Shown piece by piece: positions 16,874 through 23,890 of a stretch of DNA of 44,656 nt; positions within the stretch are counted from its first letter, which is position 1; every line of letters begins with the position of its first letter. Source of the DNA: an uncultured Acidobacteriota bacterium (GTDB lineage: Bacteria > Acidobacteriota > Thermoanaerobaculia > Gp7-AA8); assembly GCA_946887105.1 (NCBI GenBank), contig CAMPKJ010000010.1:1-44656 (forward strand), read 5' to 3'. A program made the position numbers and the translations under genes. The notes under the pieces are model-generated. The model was not told the origin of the DNA. It made no database searches and saw only the letters and a list, made by a program, of their open reading frames with translations.

Positions 16874-17581
16874 ATGCCTTCGGCCATCCTCGTCGTCGAA
16901 GACGAGCTCCTCACGCGGCGTACGCTGCAGGAGCTGTTGGAGCGTGAAGGGTTCGTCATGACGACGGCCGGCACCGTCGCCGAGGCGTTGGGGGAGGTCA
17001 ACCGGCGCGCGTATGACCTCGTGCTGCTCGACATCATCCTGCCGGACGGCGACGGCCTCACCGCATGCCGCCGCATCCGCGAGCGCCACCGGATGCCGAT
17101 CGTCTTCCTGAGCACCAAACGCCAGCTCGAGGATCGCGTGGCCGGACTGGAGACGGGCGCGGACGACTACATCGTCAAACCGTTCGAGCCGCTGGAGATG
17201 ATCGCGCGCGTGCGCGCACAGTTGCGGCGCGCCACGCAGCTCAGCGGCGACGCCGCCGCAACGATCATCCACCTCGGTCCGCTGGTCATCGACGGCGCGT
17301 TGCAGGACGCGCTCATCGACGGCAAGCCCGCCGGCCTGACGCAGAAAGAATTCCAGCTCCTGCACCTGCTCGCGTCGCGCGCGGGCAAAGCCGTCAGCCG
17401 CGATTTTCTGATCGAGCATCTCTGGGCGGGCGATGAGCTGGCCTCGGACAAGAACGTCGCCGTCTACATCCGCCGCATCCGCCAGAAGATCGAGCGCGAT
17501 CCCGACCAGCCGGAGATTCTGCTGACCGTGCGCGGCTTCGGCTATCGCGTGACCTCGAGCTCCGGCACTTCGATAGACTGA
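16874..17581 (+). CDS. OmpR/PhoB-family response regulator
   Basis: The 235-residue protein has an N-terminal receiver domain with the acidic pair in VVEDE (residues 9-10), phosphoacceptor Asp53 in LVLLDIILPDGDG, switch Ser in IVFLSTKRQ and Lys in DDYIVKPFEP. A C-terminal winged-helix DNA-binding domain follows (LTQKEFQLLHLLASRAGKAV, then the recognition helix region NVAVYIRRIRQKIE and RGFGYRV). No sensor kinase gene is adjacent. The Hpt-type protein at 17648 is a possible phosphorelay partner. The gene starts 8 nt after the Asp-box gene without a Shine-Dalgarno. A weak TAAACT lies 9 nt before the start. Confidence 0.93.
   Translation: MPSAILVVEDELLTRRTLQELLEREGFVMTTAGTVAEALGEVNRRAYDLVLLDIILPDGDGLTACRRIRERHRMPIVFLSTKRQLEDRVAGLETGADDYIVKPFEPLEMIARVRAQLRRATQLSGDAAATIIHLGPLVIDGALQDALIDGKPAGLTQKEFQLLHLLASRAGKAVSRDFLIEHLWAGDELASDKNVAVYIRRIRQKIERDPDQPEILLTVRGFGYRVTSSSGTSID
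17574..17579 (+). promoter_or_regulatory. possible -10 box TAGACT before the tiny ORF/Hpt pair
   Basis: TAGACT overlaps the stop region of the response-regulator gene and ends 6 nt before ATG 17586. This matches the leaderless layout seen at other genes in the window. Confidence 0.4.
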
Positions 17582-17585
17582 AGCC

Positions 17586-17651
17586 ATGAGGAAAGTGCTC
17601 GCGCGCGCGAAGAGCGAGCGTCCCGAATCCGCGGCGCTACCCGACGCATGA
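17586..17651 (+). CDS. candidate 21-residue leader ORF coupled to the Hpt gene
   Basis: A short ORF, MRKVLARAKSERPESAALPD plus a final Ala, starts 6 nt after a -10-like box. It ends in an ATGA overlap with the Hpt gene. It is Arg/Lys-rich at the N-terminus. Nothing identifies a function. It may serve only to couple translation of the Hpt protein from a leaderless transcript. It could also be chance. Confidence 0.35.
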   Translation: MRKVLARAKSERPESAALPDA

Positions 17652-17917
17652 GCGACGCGTTGATGGCCAGCCTGCGCGCGCAGTTTCGCGCGAGTACGAC
17701 GGAGCGTCTGCGCGAGATGACGTCCTTGCTCGACGCGCTCGATGGGGATCCCGGCGCACGCGAACGGCTCCAGCGGCACTTCCACGCGCTCGCCGGTCTC
17801 GGCGCGACGTACGGCTATCCGCGGATCTCCGAGCTCGGCGACGCGGGCGAGCGCACGGATGATCCGGCGCGCTGGCGCGAGCTCGTCGATGCGGTCGGAA
17901 GCGCACTGATGCGCTGA
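17648..17917 (+). CDS. stand-alone Hpt (histidine phosphotransfer) domain protein
   Basis: This 89-residue helical protein contains RLQRHFHALAGLGATYGY. The likely phospho-accepting His46 sits in the HxLxGxxxxxG pattern of Hpt domains, followed by ISELGDAGE. Hpt proteins carry phosphate between receiver domains or from hybrid kinases. The response regulator gene ends 66 nt upstream, so a shared relay is plausible. The N-terminal helix (ALMASLRAQFRASTTERLRE) is usual for the fold. Confidence 0.82.
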   Translation: MSDALMASLRAQFRASTTERLREMTSLLDALDGDPGARERLQRHFHALAGLGATYGYPRISELGDAGERTDDPARWRELVDAVGSALMR

Positions 17918-17947
17918 CGCGCCGCGCTGTGCTAAAAGTCGCGCGCC

Positions 17948-18442
17948 ATGTGGACCGCCCGACGCATTCTGAAAGAGCTCGCCGACGCCGACCGCCGCCG
18001 AGCCATCCTCACGCATTTCTGGAAGCACGCCGATCTTCAGCATCGGATGGTCGTGCAGATGCATCTCGCCCGCGCGCTCAACTTCCGCGAGGAAACGATC
18101 CGCAAGATGCCGCCCGAGAAGAAGGCCGACCTGCTCGCGCAGCGGATGGGCGCGCCCGAGTTCGAACAGTTCATCGAGATGGCGCTCATGCAGTACCACA
18201 CGCACGAGAAGAACGGGATGATGGCCGCGTTCCTGGACCAGTGGCACGTGCCGCACAGCGACGGATCGATCGAGACCGACGACTACACGCCGCCGACCGC
18301 GGATCAGGTCCGCGAGGCGGTGAAGGCGCTCGAGGTTGCGTACGACAAGACCGACGTGCGCATCTATCTCGCCACGGCCGGACTGTTGATGGCGGACGCG
18401 TGGCGCGACGCGACCTGGCCGGTGGTCGAAGAGATGGGCTGA
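17948..18442 (+). CDS. uncharacterised 164-residue soluble protein
   Basis: I do not recognise this family. The product is predicted soluble and helical, with no signal peptide. Notable features are a basic N-terminus (RRILKELADADRRRAI), a His/Met-rich central segment (FWKHADLQHRMVVQMHLARA; MALMQYHTHEKNGMM; QWHVPHSDG) and an acidic C-terminus. The clustered His residues could bind metal, but no canonical motif is visible. It starts 30 nt after the Hpt stop with no Shine-Dalgarno; a weak TAAAAG box lies 9 nt before the ATG. The first TTCCTCGG-array repeat begins 5 nt after its stop. Confidence 0.7.
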   Translation: MWTARRILKELADADRRRAILTHFWKHADLQHRMVVQMHLARALNFREETIRKMPPEKKADLLAQRMGAPEFEQFIEMALMQYHTHEKNGMMAAFLDQWHVPHSDGSIETDDYTPPTADQVREAVKALEVAYDKTDVRIYLATAGLLMADAWRDATWPVVEEMG

Positions 18443-18447
18443 TCCTG

Positions 18448-18536
18448 GAGTTCCTCGGTTCCTCGGTTCCTCGGGTTCCTCGGAGGAAGACGGCCACGGC
18501 CGAGGAACCCGAGGCACTCCGAGGAACCGAGGAACC
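18448..18536. repeat. TTCCTCGG palindromic array, copy 1
   Basis: Four head-to-tail TTCCTCGG units (18451-18483) are followed by a GC-rich centre of about 16 nt and then complementary CCGAGGAA units (one degenerate) to 18536. The array fills almost all of the gap between two convergent genes, from 5 nt after one stop to 10 nt before the other. It could fold into a long hairpin on either strand and act as a bidirectional terminator here. Confidence 0.9.
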
Positions 18537-18546
18537 GCCGTTAGCA

Positions 18547-19128
18547 TCACCGCGGTTCCACGGTGATCATCGTCCATTCCGTCCCGTTCCACATCAGATT
18601 CGCCGTGGCGTTCTGCGTGGCGCTGAAGCGGTCGTGAACGGGACCGCTGGTGAACGCGGTGCCGACCTCGTTCGGGATCCAGCGCCAGGTGAAGTCGGCG
18701 TTCACGCTGCCGTCTGGATTCGAACGGACGGCGGTGACGCCGCCCATCTCCTTCTTCGCCAGCGGTACGACGTCGAGCAGTCCGTTCTCGCGGAGCAGGA
18801 AGCGTTTGTCGTTGCGCGACTTCTCCGTGAGCATGATGTCGCCGGCGCCATCGAATTCGATCCAGCCCGCCGCGGCGAGCTGTTTCGCGAGATTACGCGT
18901 CGGCTCGTTCATGCTCGAGCCGGCCACCGGCAGCGAGACCGCGGCATTCGTGAACTCGTGCTGCGCCAGCTCGCCCGACTTTTCGATGATCGCGCGCGCC
19001 TGTTCCGCGGACGGCGGTGCCGCCGCCGGTTTCGCTTCACCCGAGGTGGTGGTGTTCGTGGCGGCGGGTTGTTCGGAAGAGCAGGCGGCGATGAGAGCAA
19101 GAGCGAGAAGAACGACGAAGCGCTTCAT
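18547..19128 (-). CDS. small exported lipoprotein, function unknown
   Basis: The 193-residue product has a lipoprotein signal with lipobox LIAAC (Cys16). A Thr/Ala/Pro-rich tether (about 20-42) leads to a mixed alpha/beta domain (AAGWIEFDGAGDIMLTEKSR ... VNADFTWRWIPNEVG ... LMWNGTEWTMITVEPR). The C-terminal part resembles small DUF-type ligand-binding folds, but I cannot assign a family. The ATG overlaps the RluB-like stop by 4 nt. TACATT lies 7 nt upstream within that gene, so it could be read both by coupling and from an internal leaderless promoter. Confidence 0.78.
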   Translation of the reverse strand: MKRFVVLLALALIAACSSEQPAATNTTTSGEAKPAAAPPSAEQARAIIEKSGELAQHEFTNAAVSLPVAGSSMNEPTRNLAKQLAAAGWIEFDGAGDIMLTEKSRNDKRFLLRENGLLDVVPLAKKEMGGVTAVRSNPDGSVNADFTWRWIPNEVGTAFTSGPVHDRFSATQNATANLMWNGTEWTMITVEPR

Positions 19129-19877
19129 GCCGCGGAATGTAGCATCGCCACTTCCTCGGCGGTCAACTCGCGTGTGGCGCCGGGCTCGAGCGTATCGAGC
19201 GTTATGGTTCCGATGGCGATGCGCACCAGCTTCTCCACCTTAGCGCCGAGCGCTTCCACCATCCGCCGCACCTGCCGGTTGCGACCTTCGGTGATGGTGA
19301 TCTCGAACGCCGCCACGCCGGTGCGCTGCACGATCGCGGGACGCGTCGGCCCGTCGCGCAGCTCGATGCCGGCGCGCAAGCGATCGAGCTGTTCGTCCGA
19401 GAGCGGCTTCGATGCTTTCACGCGATACGTCTTCGGCACGTGATAGTCGGGATTGGTGAGCCGCTCCGCGAACGCGGTGTCGTTGGTCAGGATCAGCAGC
19501 CCGCTCGTATCGAGATCGAGCCGCCCGACGGGGAAGAGATAGCGCTCGCGATCGGGCAGCAGGTCATAGATCGTCGGCCGTCCCTCCGGATCGCGGTAGG
19601 TCGTGAGATAGCCGGCCGGTTTGTGCAGCAGCAGATACGTCGCAGCCGCTTTCTGCAGCGGCTTGCCGTCGAACGTGACCTGGTCGCGCTCCAGATCGAT
19701 CCAGCGGTTCGGATCGCCTTCCACGCGTCCATTGACCTGCACGCGCCCTTCGCCAACCCATCGCCGCGCCTCCGTCCGCGATCCGACGCCGGCCTTCGAC
19801 AACACCCGTTCGAGCGTCTTGAGCGGCCGGTCACCCGGAGGCGGCGCCTTGGTCGATCGTGCGTTCCGATTTTTCAA
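19125..19877 (-). CDS. RsuA/RluB-family 23S/16S rRNA pseudouridine synthase
   Basis: This 250-residue enzyme has an N-terminal S4 RNA-binding domain (LERVLSKAGVGSRTEARRWV, GRVQVNGRV). The catalytic domain contains the active-site Asp in FPVGRLDLDTSGLLILTND. Motif II KTYRVKASKPLS and the C-terminal GRNRQVRRMVEALG are also intact. It converts a uridine in rRNA to pseudouridine; the RluB-like length and motif set favour a large-subunit target. The start is TTG 19877, which overlaps the upstream lipoprotein stop (TTGA), because the frame contains no ATG before the S4 domain. It is the middle gene of a three-gene run with 4-nt overlaps. Confidence 0.92.
   Translation of the reverse strand: MKNRNARSTKAPPPGDRPLKTLERVLSKAGVGSRTEARRWVGEGRVQVNGRVEGDPNRWIDLERDQVTFDGKPLQKAAATYLLLHKPAGYLTTYRDPEGRPTIYDLLPDRERYLFPVGRLDLDTSGLLILTNDTAFAERLTNPDYHVPKTYRVKASKPLSDEQLDRLRAGIELRDGPTRPAIVQRTGVAAFEITITEGRNRQVRRMVEALGAKVEKLVRIAIGTITLDTLEPGATRELTAEEVAMLHSAA
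19136..19141 (-). promoter_or_regulatory. -10 box TACATT inside the pseudouridine synthase gene
   Basis: On the minus strand TACATT ends 7 nt before the ATG at 19128. It may give the downstream lipoprotein its own leaderless transcript in addition to operon read-through. Confidence 0.4.
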
Positions 19878-20428
19878 TTTTCAATTTTCAATTCGAACGA
19901 ATCACCAATCGTCATTCGCGTGATCCGATTGTCCGGCGAGACCCACACGTCATGGATCTCTCCGGTATTCGCATTCGTGAACCGGTAATGCCCGGCCTCG
20001 ACCAACTGCGGCGCCCCTTCCTTCTTCTGAGGATCGAACGCCAGCGTCACGCGCTGATAGAGCCGGTTGCCGTAAGCGGGCGGATCGGCGGGTTTCCCGT
20101 CGCGTTCCCACGTGACGCCCTGCAGGCCCGCGCTGGCGCGCCATCGCTCGCCGTTCGCGCGGAATTGAATCGACTCCATGCCGATGTTTTTCCGGGTCAG
20201 TTCGCCCTCCGCATGCACGCCTGCCTCGTCGATCGCGAATCGAAACGCGGGAGCCGAGCGGAACCAGAGCATGGCCTCGTCGTACGAGCCGCCGGTGACC
20301 GGCTTCGCCGCAATCGCGGGCGGCGGCGGTGCGGCCGTAGTGGTGGTCTCGGAAGGAGCCGGCGTTTCGCGCGAGCACGCCATCGCCGTCAGAAAAATTG
20401 TGTAGATCCAGAAACGTTGGTATCGCAT
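19874..20428 (-). CDS. exported lipoprotein, function unknown
   Basis: The 184-residue protein begins with a lipoprotein signal ending in LTAMACS (Cys18). A Thr/Pro/Ala-rich linker follows, then a beta-rich domain (AMLWFRSAPAFRFAIDEAGV, YQRVTLAFDPQKKEG, HYRFTNANTGEIHDVWVSPD). No family is recognised. The 3' end carries a trinucleotide-biased ATTGAAA repeat (about 19874-19892), which also supplies the TTG start of the next gene. It is divergent from the transglycosylase gene; 37 nt separate the two starts. Confidence 0.78.
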   Translation of the reverse strand: MRYQRFWIYTIFLTAMACSRETPAPSETTTTAAPPPPAIAAKPVTGGSYDEAMLWFRSAPAFRFAIDEAGVHAEGELTRKNIGMESIQFRANGERWRASAGLQGVTWERDGKPADPPAYGNRLYQRVTLAFDPQKKEGAPQLVEAGHYRFTNANTGEIHDVWVSPDNRITRMTIGDSFELKIEN

Positions 20429-20465
20429 CGGAAGACGGCAATGCTAACCTGACGTTGAGGCGATC

Positions 20466-21704
20466 ATGCGAACCAATTCCTCGTGGTGGTGGGCGGCGCT
20501 GGGCGTCGCACTGGGATGTGCGGTTTTTGCGGTATCTCGGCTTCCGCTGGGCGATGCGGAGATCCAGCAGGCCAACGTTCTCGCGCCGCCACGCAGGATT
20601 GCACCGCCTCCGGTGATCATCCCCGATCCGCCTCCCGCCGAGCCGTCGAGCGAAGTCCCGACGCTCGTGCAGGTCTCGCAGAAGAAGATCGACTCGCGCA
20701 TCGACGCACTGGCTCGCGAGATGGCGGACATGTGGACGCGCAATCCCGAGGAGCTGGTAGTTGTGATCGACGACGCGGCGCGCTCGATGCCGAGCGCTCC
20801 GTCGGTCACGCTGCTGCTGGCCATCGCGCACGCGGAGACGAACGGGAAGATTCTCGACGTCTCGGAAGCGGGCGCGGTCGGGCTCGCGCAGGCGACGCCG
20901 GTCGCGTATCACCAGGAAGAGATGGACGGGAAGCTGTTCGTCACGCGCGATTACCTGATCGGCTCGCGTGCTTACATCATGAAGAAGCCCCTCGGCGATG
21001 CGGACACGATCGCCTCGATGCTCGTCGAGAAGGACACGCCCGCGCGCCGCAAGAAAGCGAAGAGCCTGCTCGCCTCCGCGAAGAAGCTCCGCCGCGAAGG
21101 CATCGACGAGCTGGACCTGCTCGCGCCGCACGCATCGAAGAAGTACTTCGCTGACATCCAGACGATGGACGAGCACAACAAGGCCGTCCTGAACCGCCTC
21201 GGGCGTCTGCTCGAGAAAGGCTCGCGCGCGCAGCTCCGCGCGTTCCGCAATGAAACGCGCAAGGAGTACCGCGCGCTGAAGGAAAAGCAGCTCACGTCGT
21301 GGGTGCGCTACCAGAAAGAGCTGATCGCCGAGCGCGACCGGATGCTGGAAGCGCACTTCGGGATGGACGACGACATCGTCAAGCGCACCATGGCGTACGA
21401 AGCGAGCGAGTATCTCGGCGCGAACCTCGACGACCGCTTCTCCGCGAAGAGCATGGCCAGGTTTCTGGTGCGCCACCTCGATCGCAAGTCCACCGAGGCG
21501 CGGCAGCTGGCGCGCAATGAACGCGAAGTGGAAGGCATGACCGCCGCGCTCTACAACGGCGGCTCGCACAACGTGAAGCGCATGCTTGCGGGCCTGATCC
21601 GCACGCTGCCGGAGACCGAGAAGTACATGCGCAAGGTGCCGGCCACGCGGCGCCGGCTGGACAGTGTGATCGCGGGGGAGAACGGGGTCAGGACGCTACG
21701 GTGA
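20466..21704 (+). CDS. membrane-anchored lytic transglycosylase-like protein
   Basis: This 412-residue protein has one N-terminal membrane anchor (WWAALGVALGCAVFAVSRL), a Pro-rich stretch, and an SLT-type domain. The catalytic Glu is probably Glu124 in LLAIAHAETNG, followed by EAGAVGLAQATPVAY (family phrase GAxGLMQ.mP.tA). The usual AYNxG element appears much later as ALYNGGSHNVKR. The roughly 230 residues between them are a long, Lys/Arg/Glu-rich helical insertion not normal for the family. It would cleave peptidoglycan glycan strands. GAGG 5 nt before the ATG is a good Shine-Dalgarno. The 3' end overlaps the convergent NDH-2 gene by 9 nt. Confidence 0.8.
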   Translation: MRTNSSWWWAALGVALGCAVFAVSRLPLGDAEIQQANVLAPPRRIAPPPVIIPDPPPAEPSSEVPTLVQVSQKKIDSRIDALAREMADMWTRNPEELVVVIDDAARSMPSAPSVTLLLAIAHAETNGKILDVSEAGAVGLAQATPVAYHQEEMDGKLFVTRDYLIGSRAYIMKKPLGDADTIASMLVEKDTPARRKKAKSLLASAKKLRREGIDELDLLAPHASKKYFADIQTMDEHNKAVLNRLGRLLEKGSRAQLRAFRNETRKEYRALKEKQLTSWVRYQKELIAERDRMLEAHFGMDDDIVKRTMAYEASEYLGANLDDRFSAKSMARFLVRHLDRKSTEARQLARNEREVEGMTAALYNGGSHNVKRMLAGLIRTLPETEKYMRKVPATRRRLDSVIAGENGVRTLR

Positions 21705-23039
21705 GGCGGTTCCTCGGGGGTCCCCGGGTTCCTCGGGGTTCCTCGGAGGAGCGAGATCGCCCGAGGAACCCCGAGGAACCGAGGAACTCCGAGGAACCCG
21801 TCCGGTGCCCGTGATCAATCGCGCTCCGCGCTGATACGTCAAGTACGCCCACGCCCACTGCGTGATCACCAGAAACCGGTTCCGGAAGCCGATCAGGAAG
21901 AAGATGTGGATGACCAGCCAGGCCATCCACGCCAGGAAGCCGCCGAACTTCACGCGCCCGCCGAAGTCCGCGACCGCGGCGGCGCGTCCGATGGTGGCGA
22001 GCGAGCCTTTGTCGCGGTATTTGAAGGCGCGCAACGGCTGTCCGGCGACGGCGCGGTCGAGGTTGTACGCGGTGTGCTGCCCTTCCTGAATCGCGGCGGG
22101 CGCGACGCCGGGAACGAACGTGCCGTCGTGCTGTTCCTTCGCCGCCAGATCGCCGATCACGAACACCTCGGGATGTCCGGGGATGGTCAGGTCGGGCTCG
22201 ACGAGCACGCGGCCGGCGCGATCGAGCGGCACGCCGAGGGAGCGCGCCAGCGGCGAGGCTTGCACGCCGGCGCCCCAGAGCACCGTGCGCGCCGGGATGA
22301 CGCGGTCGCCGTACTGCACCTCTCGATCGTTGACGTCCGTGACCACCGCGCCGGTGATCACTTCCACGCCGAGCTCGACGAGTTGCTGGCGCGCTTTCTC
22401 GGAGAGATCGGGCGGATACGGCGGCAGCACGCGCTCGCGTCCTTCGAGCAGGATCACGCGTGCGCTCTCGGGGCGGATGTGGCGGAAGTCCTTCACCATC
22501 GTCTGCCGCGCGATCTCGGAGAGCGCGCCCGCGAGCTCCACGCCGGTCGGGCCGGCGCCGATGACCACGAACGTCAGCAGCGCGCTCTGTTCGGCCGGAT
22601 CGGTGGTGCGCTCGGCTGCCTCGAATGCGAGCAGCACGCGCCGGCGGATCTCCAGCGCGTCATCGATGCTCTTCAGGCCGGGCGCGAAGCGCTCCCACTC
22701 GGGATGATTGAAGTACGAGTGCGTGGCGCCTGTCGCGACCACGAGAAAGTCGTAAGGCAGCGACTGGCCATCGGCGAGTTGCACGCGTCTGGCGGTCACG
22801 TCGATCGACTCCGCTTCGCCGAGGATCACGTTGACGTTCTTCTGCTTGCGGAGGATCGAACGGATCGGCGCGGCGATGTCGCTCGGATTCAGCCCCGCGG
22901 TCGCGACCTGATAGAGCAGCGGCTGGAAGAGGTGGTAGTTGTGGCGATCGACGACCGTGATCTCGGCGGCGGCATGCCGGAGGCCGCGCGCGGTGTAGAG
23001 GCCGGCGAATCCTCCGCCGATGATGACGATGTGTGGCAT
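21696..23039 (-). CDS. ndh: type II NADH dehydrogenase (NDH-2) with repeat-derived C-terminal extension
   Basis: The 447-residue flavoprotein has two Rossmann motifs: FAD-binding IVIIGGGFAGLYTARGL at the N-terminus and NAD-binding FVVIGAGPTGVELAGAL around residue 170. FVIGDLAA and AIQEGQHTAYNLDR follow. It should oxidise NADH and reduce quinone at the membrane surface without pumping protons. The typical NDH-2 ending (YLTYQRGARLITG) is reached about 35 residues before the stop. The remaining tail (TGRVPRSSSVPRGSSGDLAP...) is encoded by the TTCCTCGG-array repeat at 21708-21799, so the repeat appears to have displaced the native stop. The stop overlaps the convergent transglycosylase gene. Confidence 0.93.
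   Translation of the reverse strand: MPHIVIIGGGFAGLYTARGLRHAAAEITVVDRHNYHLFQPLLYQVATAGLNPSDIAAPIRSILRKQKNVNVILGEAESIDVTARRVQLADGQSLPYDFLVVATGATHSYFNHPEWERFAPGLKSIDDALEIRRRVLLAFEAAERTTDPAEQSALLTFVVIGAGPTGVELAGALSEIARQTMVKDFRHIRPESARVILLEGRERVLPPYPPDLSEKARQQLVELGVEVITGAVVTDVNDREVQYGDRVIPARTVLWGAGVQASPLARSLGVPLDRAGRVLVEPDLTIPGHPEVFVIGDLAAKEQHDGTFVPGVAPAAIQEGQHTAYNLDRAVAGQPLRAFKYRDKGSLATIGRAAAVADFGGRVKFGGFLAWMAWLVIHIFFLIGFRNRFLVITQWAWAYLTYQRGARLITGTGRVPRSSSVPRGSSGDLAPPRNPEEPGDPRGTASP
21708..21799. repeat. TTCCTCGG palindromic array, copy 2 (inside NDH-2 3' end)
   Basis: Three good and one degenerate TTCCTCGG units (21709-21746) and a 14-nt centre are followed by four CCGAGGAA units (21761-21798). 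It lies immediately after the plus-strand transglycosylase stop. It is read in frame by the minus-strand NDH-2 gene as an Arg/Ser/Pro/Gly-rich tail. Confidence 0.9.
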
Positions 23040-23077
23040 CGCGCGTCGCTCGAAAATCGCGCGCGCAGTGTATCCCG

Positions 23078-23407
23078 TCAGGCCGCGGGGAAGCGCTTCG
23101 CGAACTCGCCGACCAGGCGGCGCATGTCCGCGAGCAGCGACGGCTCGAGGTGCAAACGCTGCTTGATCTGCCGCAGGAACTCCACGTCGTCGGGATCTTC
23201 GACGCCGTTGTCGATGGCGGCCAGGTAGCGATCGGGATCGCCGCCGTACCAGGCCACGAGGATCTGGACGCGGGCGAAATTGGCGGCCAAACCGCCGTAG
23301 GACCAGCGCGGGGCTGCGTCCAGAACTTCCACGGGCACTTCGACCACGGCGGCGCTCGAAGAGAGAGACAAATCGACACCTCTACTGGCTGACACTGAGA
23401 TACTCAC
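23078..23407 (-). CDS. small uncharacterised soluble protein
   Basis: The coding character is clear for about 100 C-terminal residues (VEVPVEVLDAAPRWSYGGLA ... DPDDVEFLRQIKQRLHLEPS ... MRRLVGEFAKRFPAA), but the family is not recognised. GTG 23407 is a tentative start: the frame is open further upstream to 23509, overlapping the previous gene, but that part reads poorly as protein. There is no signal peptide or membrane span. It lies between the zinc-ribbon gene and NDH-2 on the same strand. Confidence 0.55.
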   Translation of the reverse strand: MSISVSASRGVDLSLSSSAAVVEVPVEVLDAAPRWSYGGLAANFARVQILVAWYGGDPDRYLAAIDNGVEDPDDVEFLRQIKQRLHLEPSLLADMRRLVGEFAKRFPAA

Positions 23408-23457
23408 CCAAGGAGTGACGGAGAGCGGTAATTCCCTACCCTGAATTTCAAAATCCG

Positions 23458-23859
23458 TCAGCCTTTCCCGATTTTCGCCAGCTCCGGCTTTCCGACCCAG
23501 CGCCCCCACGAGAAGCAGCGGATGCAGGTGAAGATGTAGTCGGTGATGCCGGTGTCGGCGTTTTCGCGCGCGTTGGTCTCGATCTTCGACTGGCAGCGGT
23601 AGCAGAGGATGGCGTCCCCGCGCTGCATGCTCTCGACCATCCCTTCCACCTGCTGGTCGTAGAACTCCATTTGCTTGGGCCGCTGCGGGATCTGCAGGGT
23701 CTCCCTGCCGCTGGTGCAGGTGAGGAAGATGTGATCGGCGAACGTGGTCTGCACGAAGCTGCCCACCATCAGCGACGCGGGATGCTTCGGGCAGCGGATC
23801 TCCTGGCCGGCCCAGAAGCGGCGGGCAAGGTCACGAAAGAGTTCGACTTCGGAAGGCAT
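23458..23859 (-). CDS. small Cys-rich, probable zinc-ribbon protein
   Basis: This 133-residue protein contains two CxxC knuckles (ILCYRCQSKIE and TCIRCFSWGRW), plus further cysteines in IRCPKHPAS and FLTCTSG. The pattern is typical of one or two zinc-binding ribbons. No DNA-binding or enzymatic domain is evident. The ATG lies 8 nt after a minus-strand TACAAT, back to back with the promoter of the Asp-box gene at 23891. A nucleic-acid or protein interaction role is possible but unproven. Confidence 0.75.
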   Translation of the reverse strand: MPSEVELFRDLARRFWAGQEIRCPKHPASLMVGSFVQTTFADHIFLTCTSGRETLQIPQRPKQMEFYDQQVEGMVESMQRGDAILCYRCQSKIETNARENADTGITDYIFTCIRCFSWGRWVGKPELAKIGKG

Positions 23860-23867
23860 CGGCCCGG

Positions 23868-23884
23868 ATTGTAACGTCTACAAT
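23868..23884. promoter_or_regulatory. back-to-back divergent -10 boxes in a 31-nt intergenic gap
   Basis: TACAAT occurs on the minus strand (23868-23873), 8 nt from ATG 23859. It occurs again on the plus strand (23879-23884), 6 nt from ATG 23891. The boxes are 5 bp apart, so each promoter's upstream element must lie inside the other gene. Both transcripts would be leaderless or nearly so, and the two polymerases could not bind together. Confidence 0.6.
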
Positions 23885-23890
23885 CACCGA

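Noticed and set aside
18448..18536. TTCCTCGG arrays simply as intrinsic terminators
   Set aside because: Copies 3 and 5 lie between divergent genes and copies 2, 4 and 6 lie in coding ends. None is followed by a T tract, so termination cannot be the general explanation.
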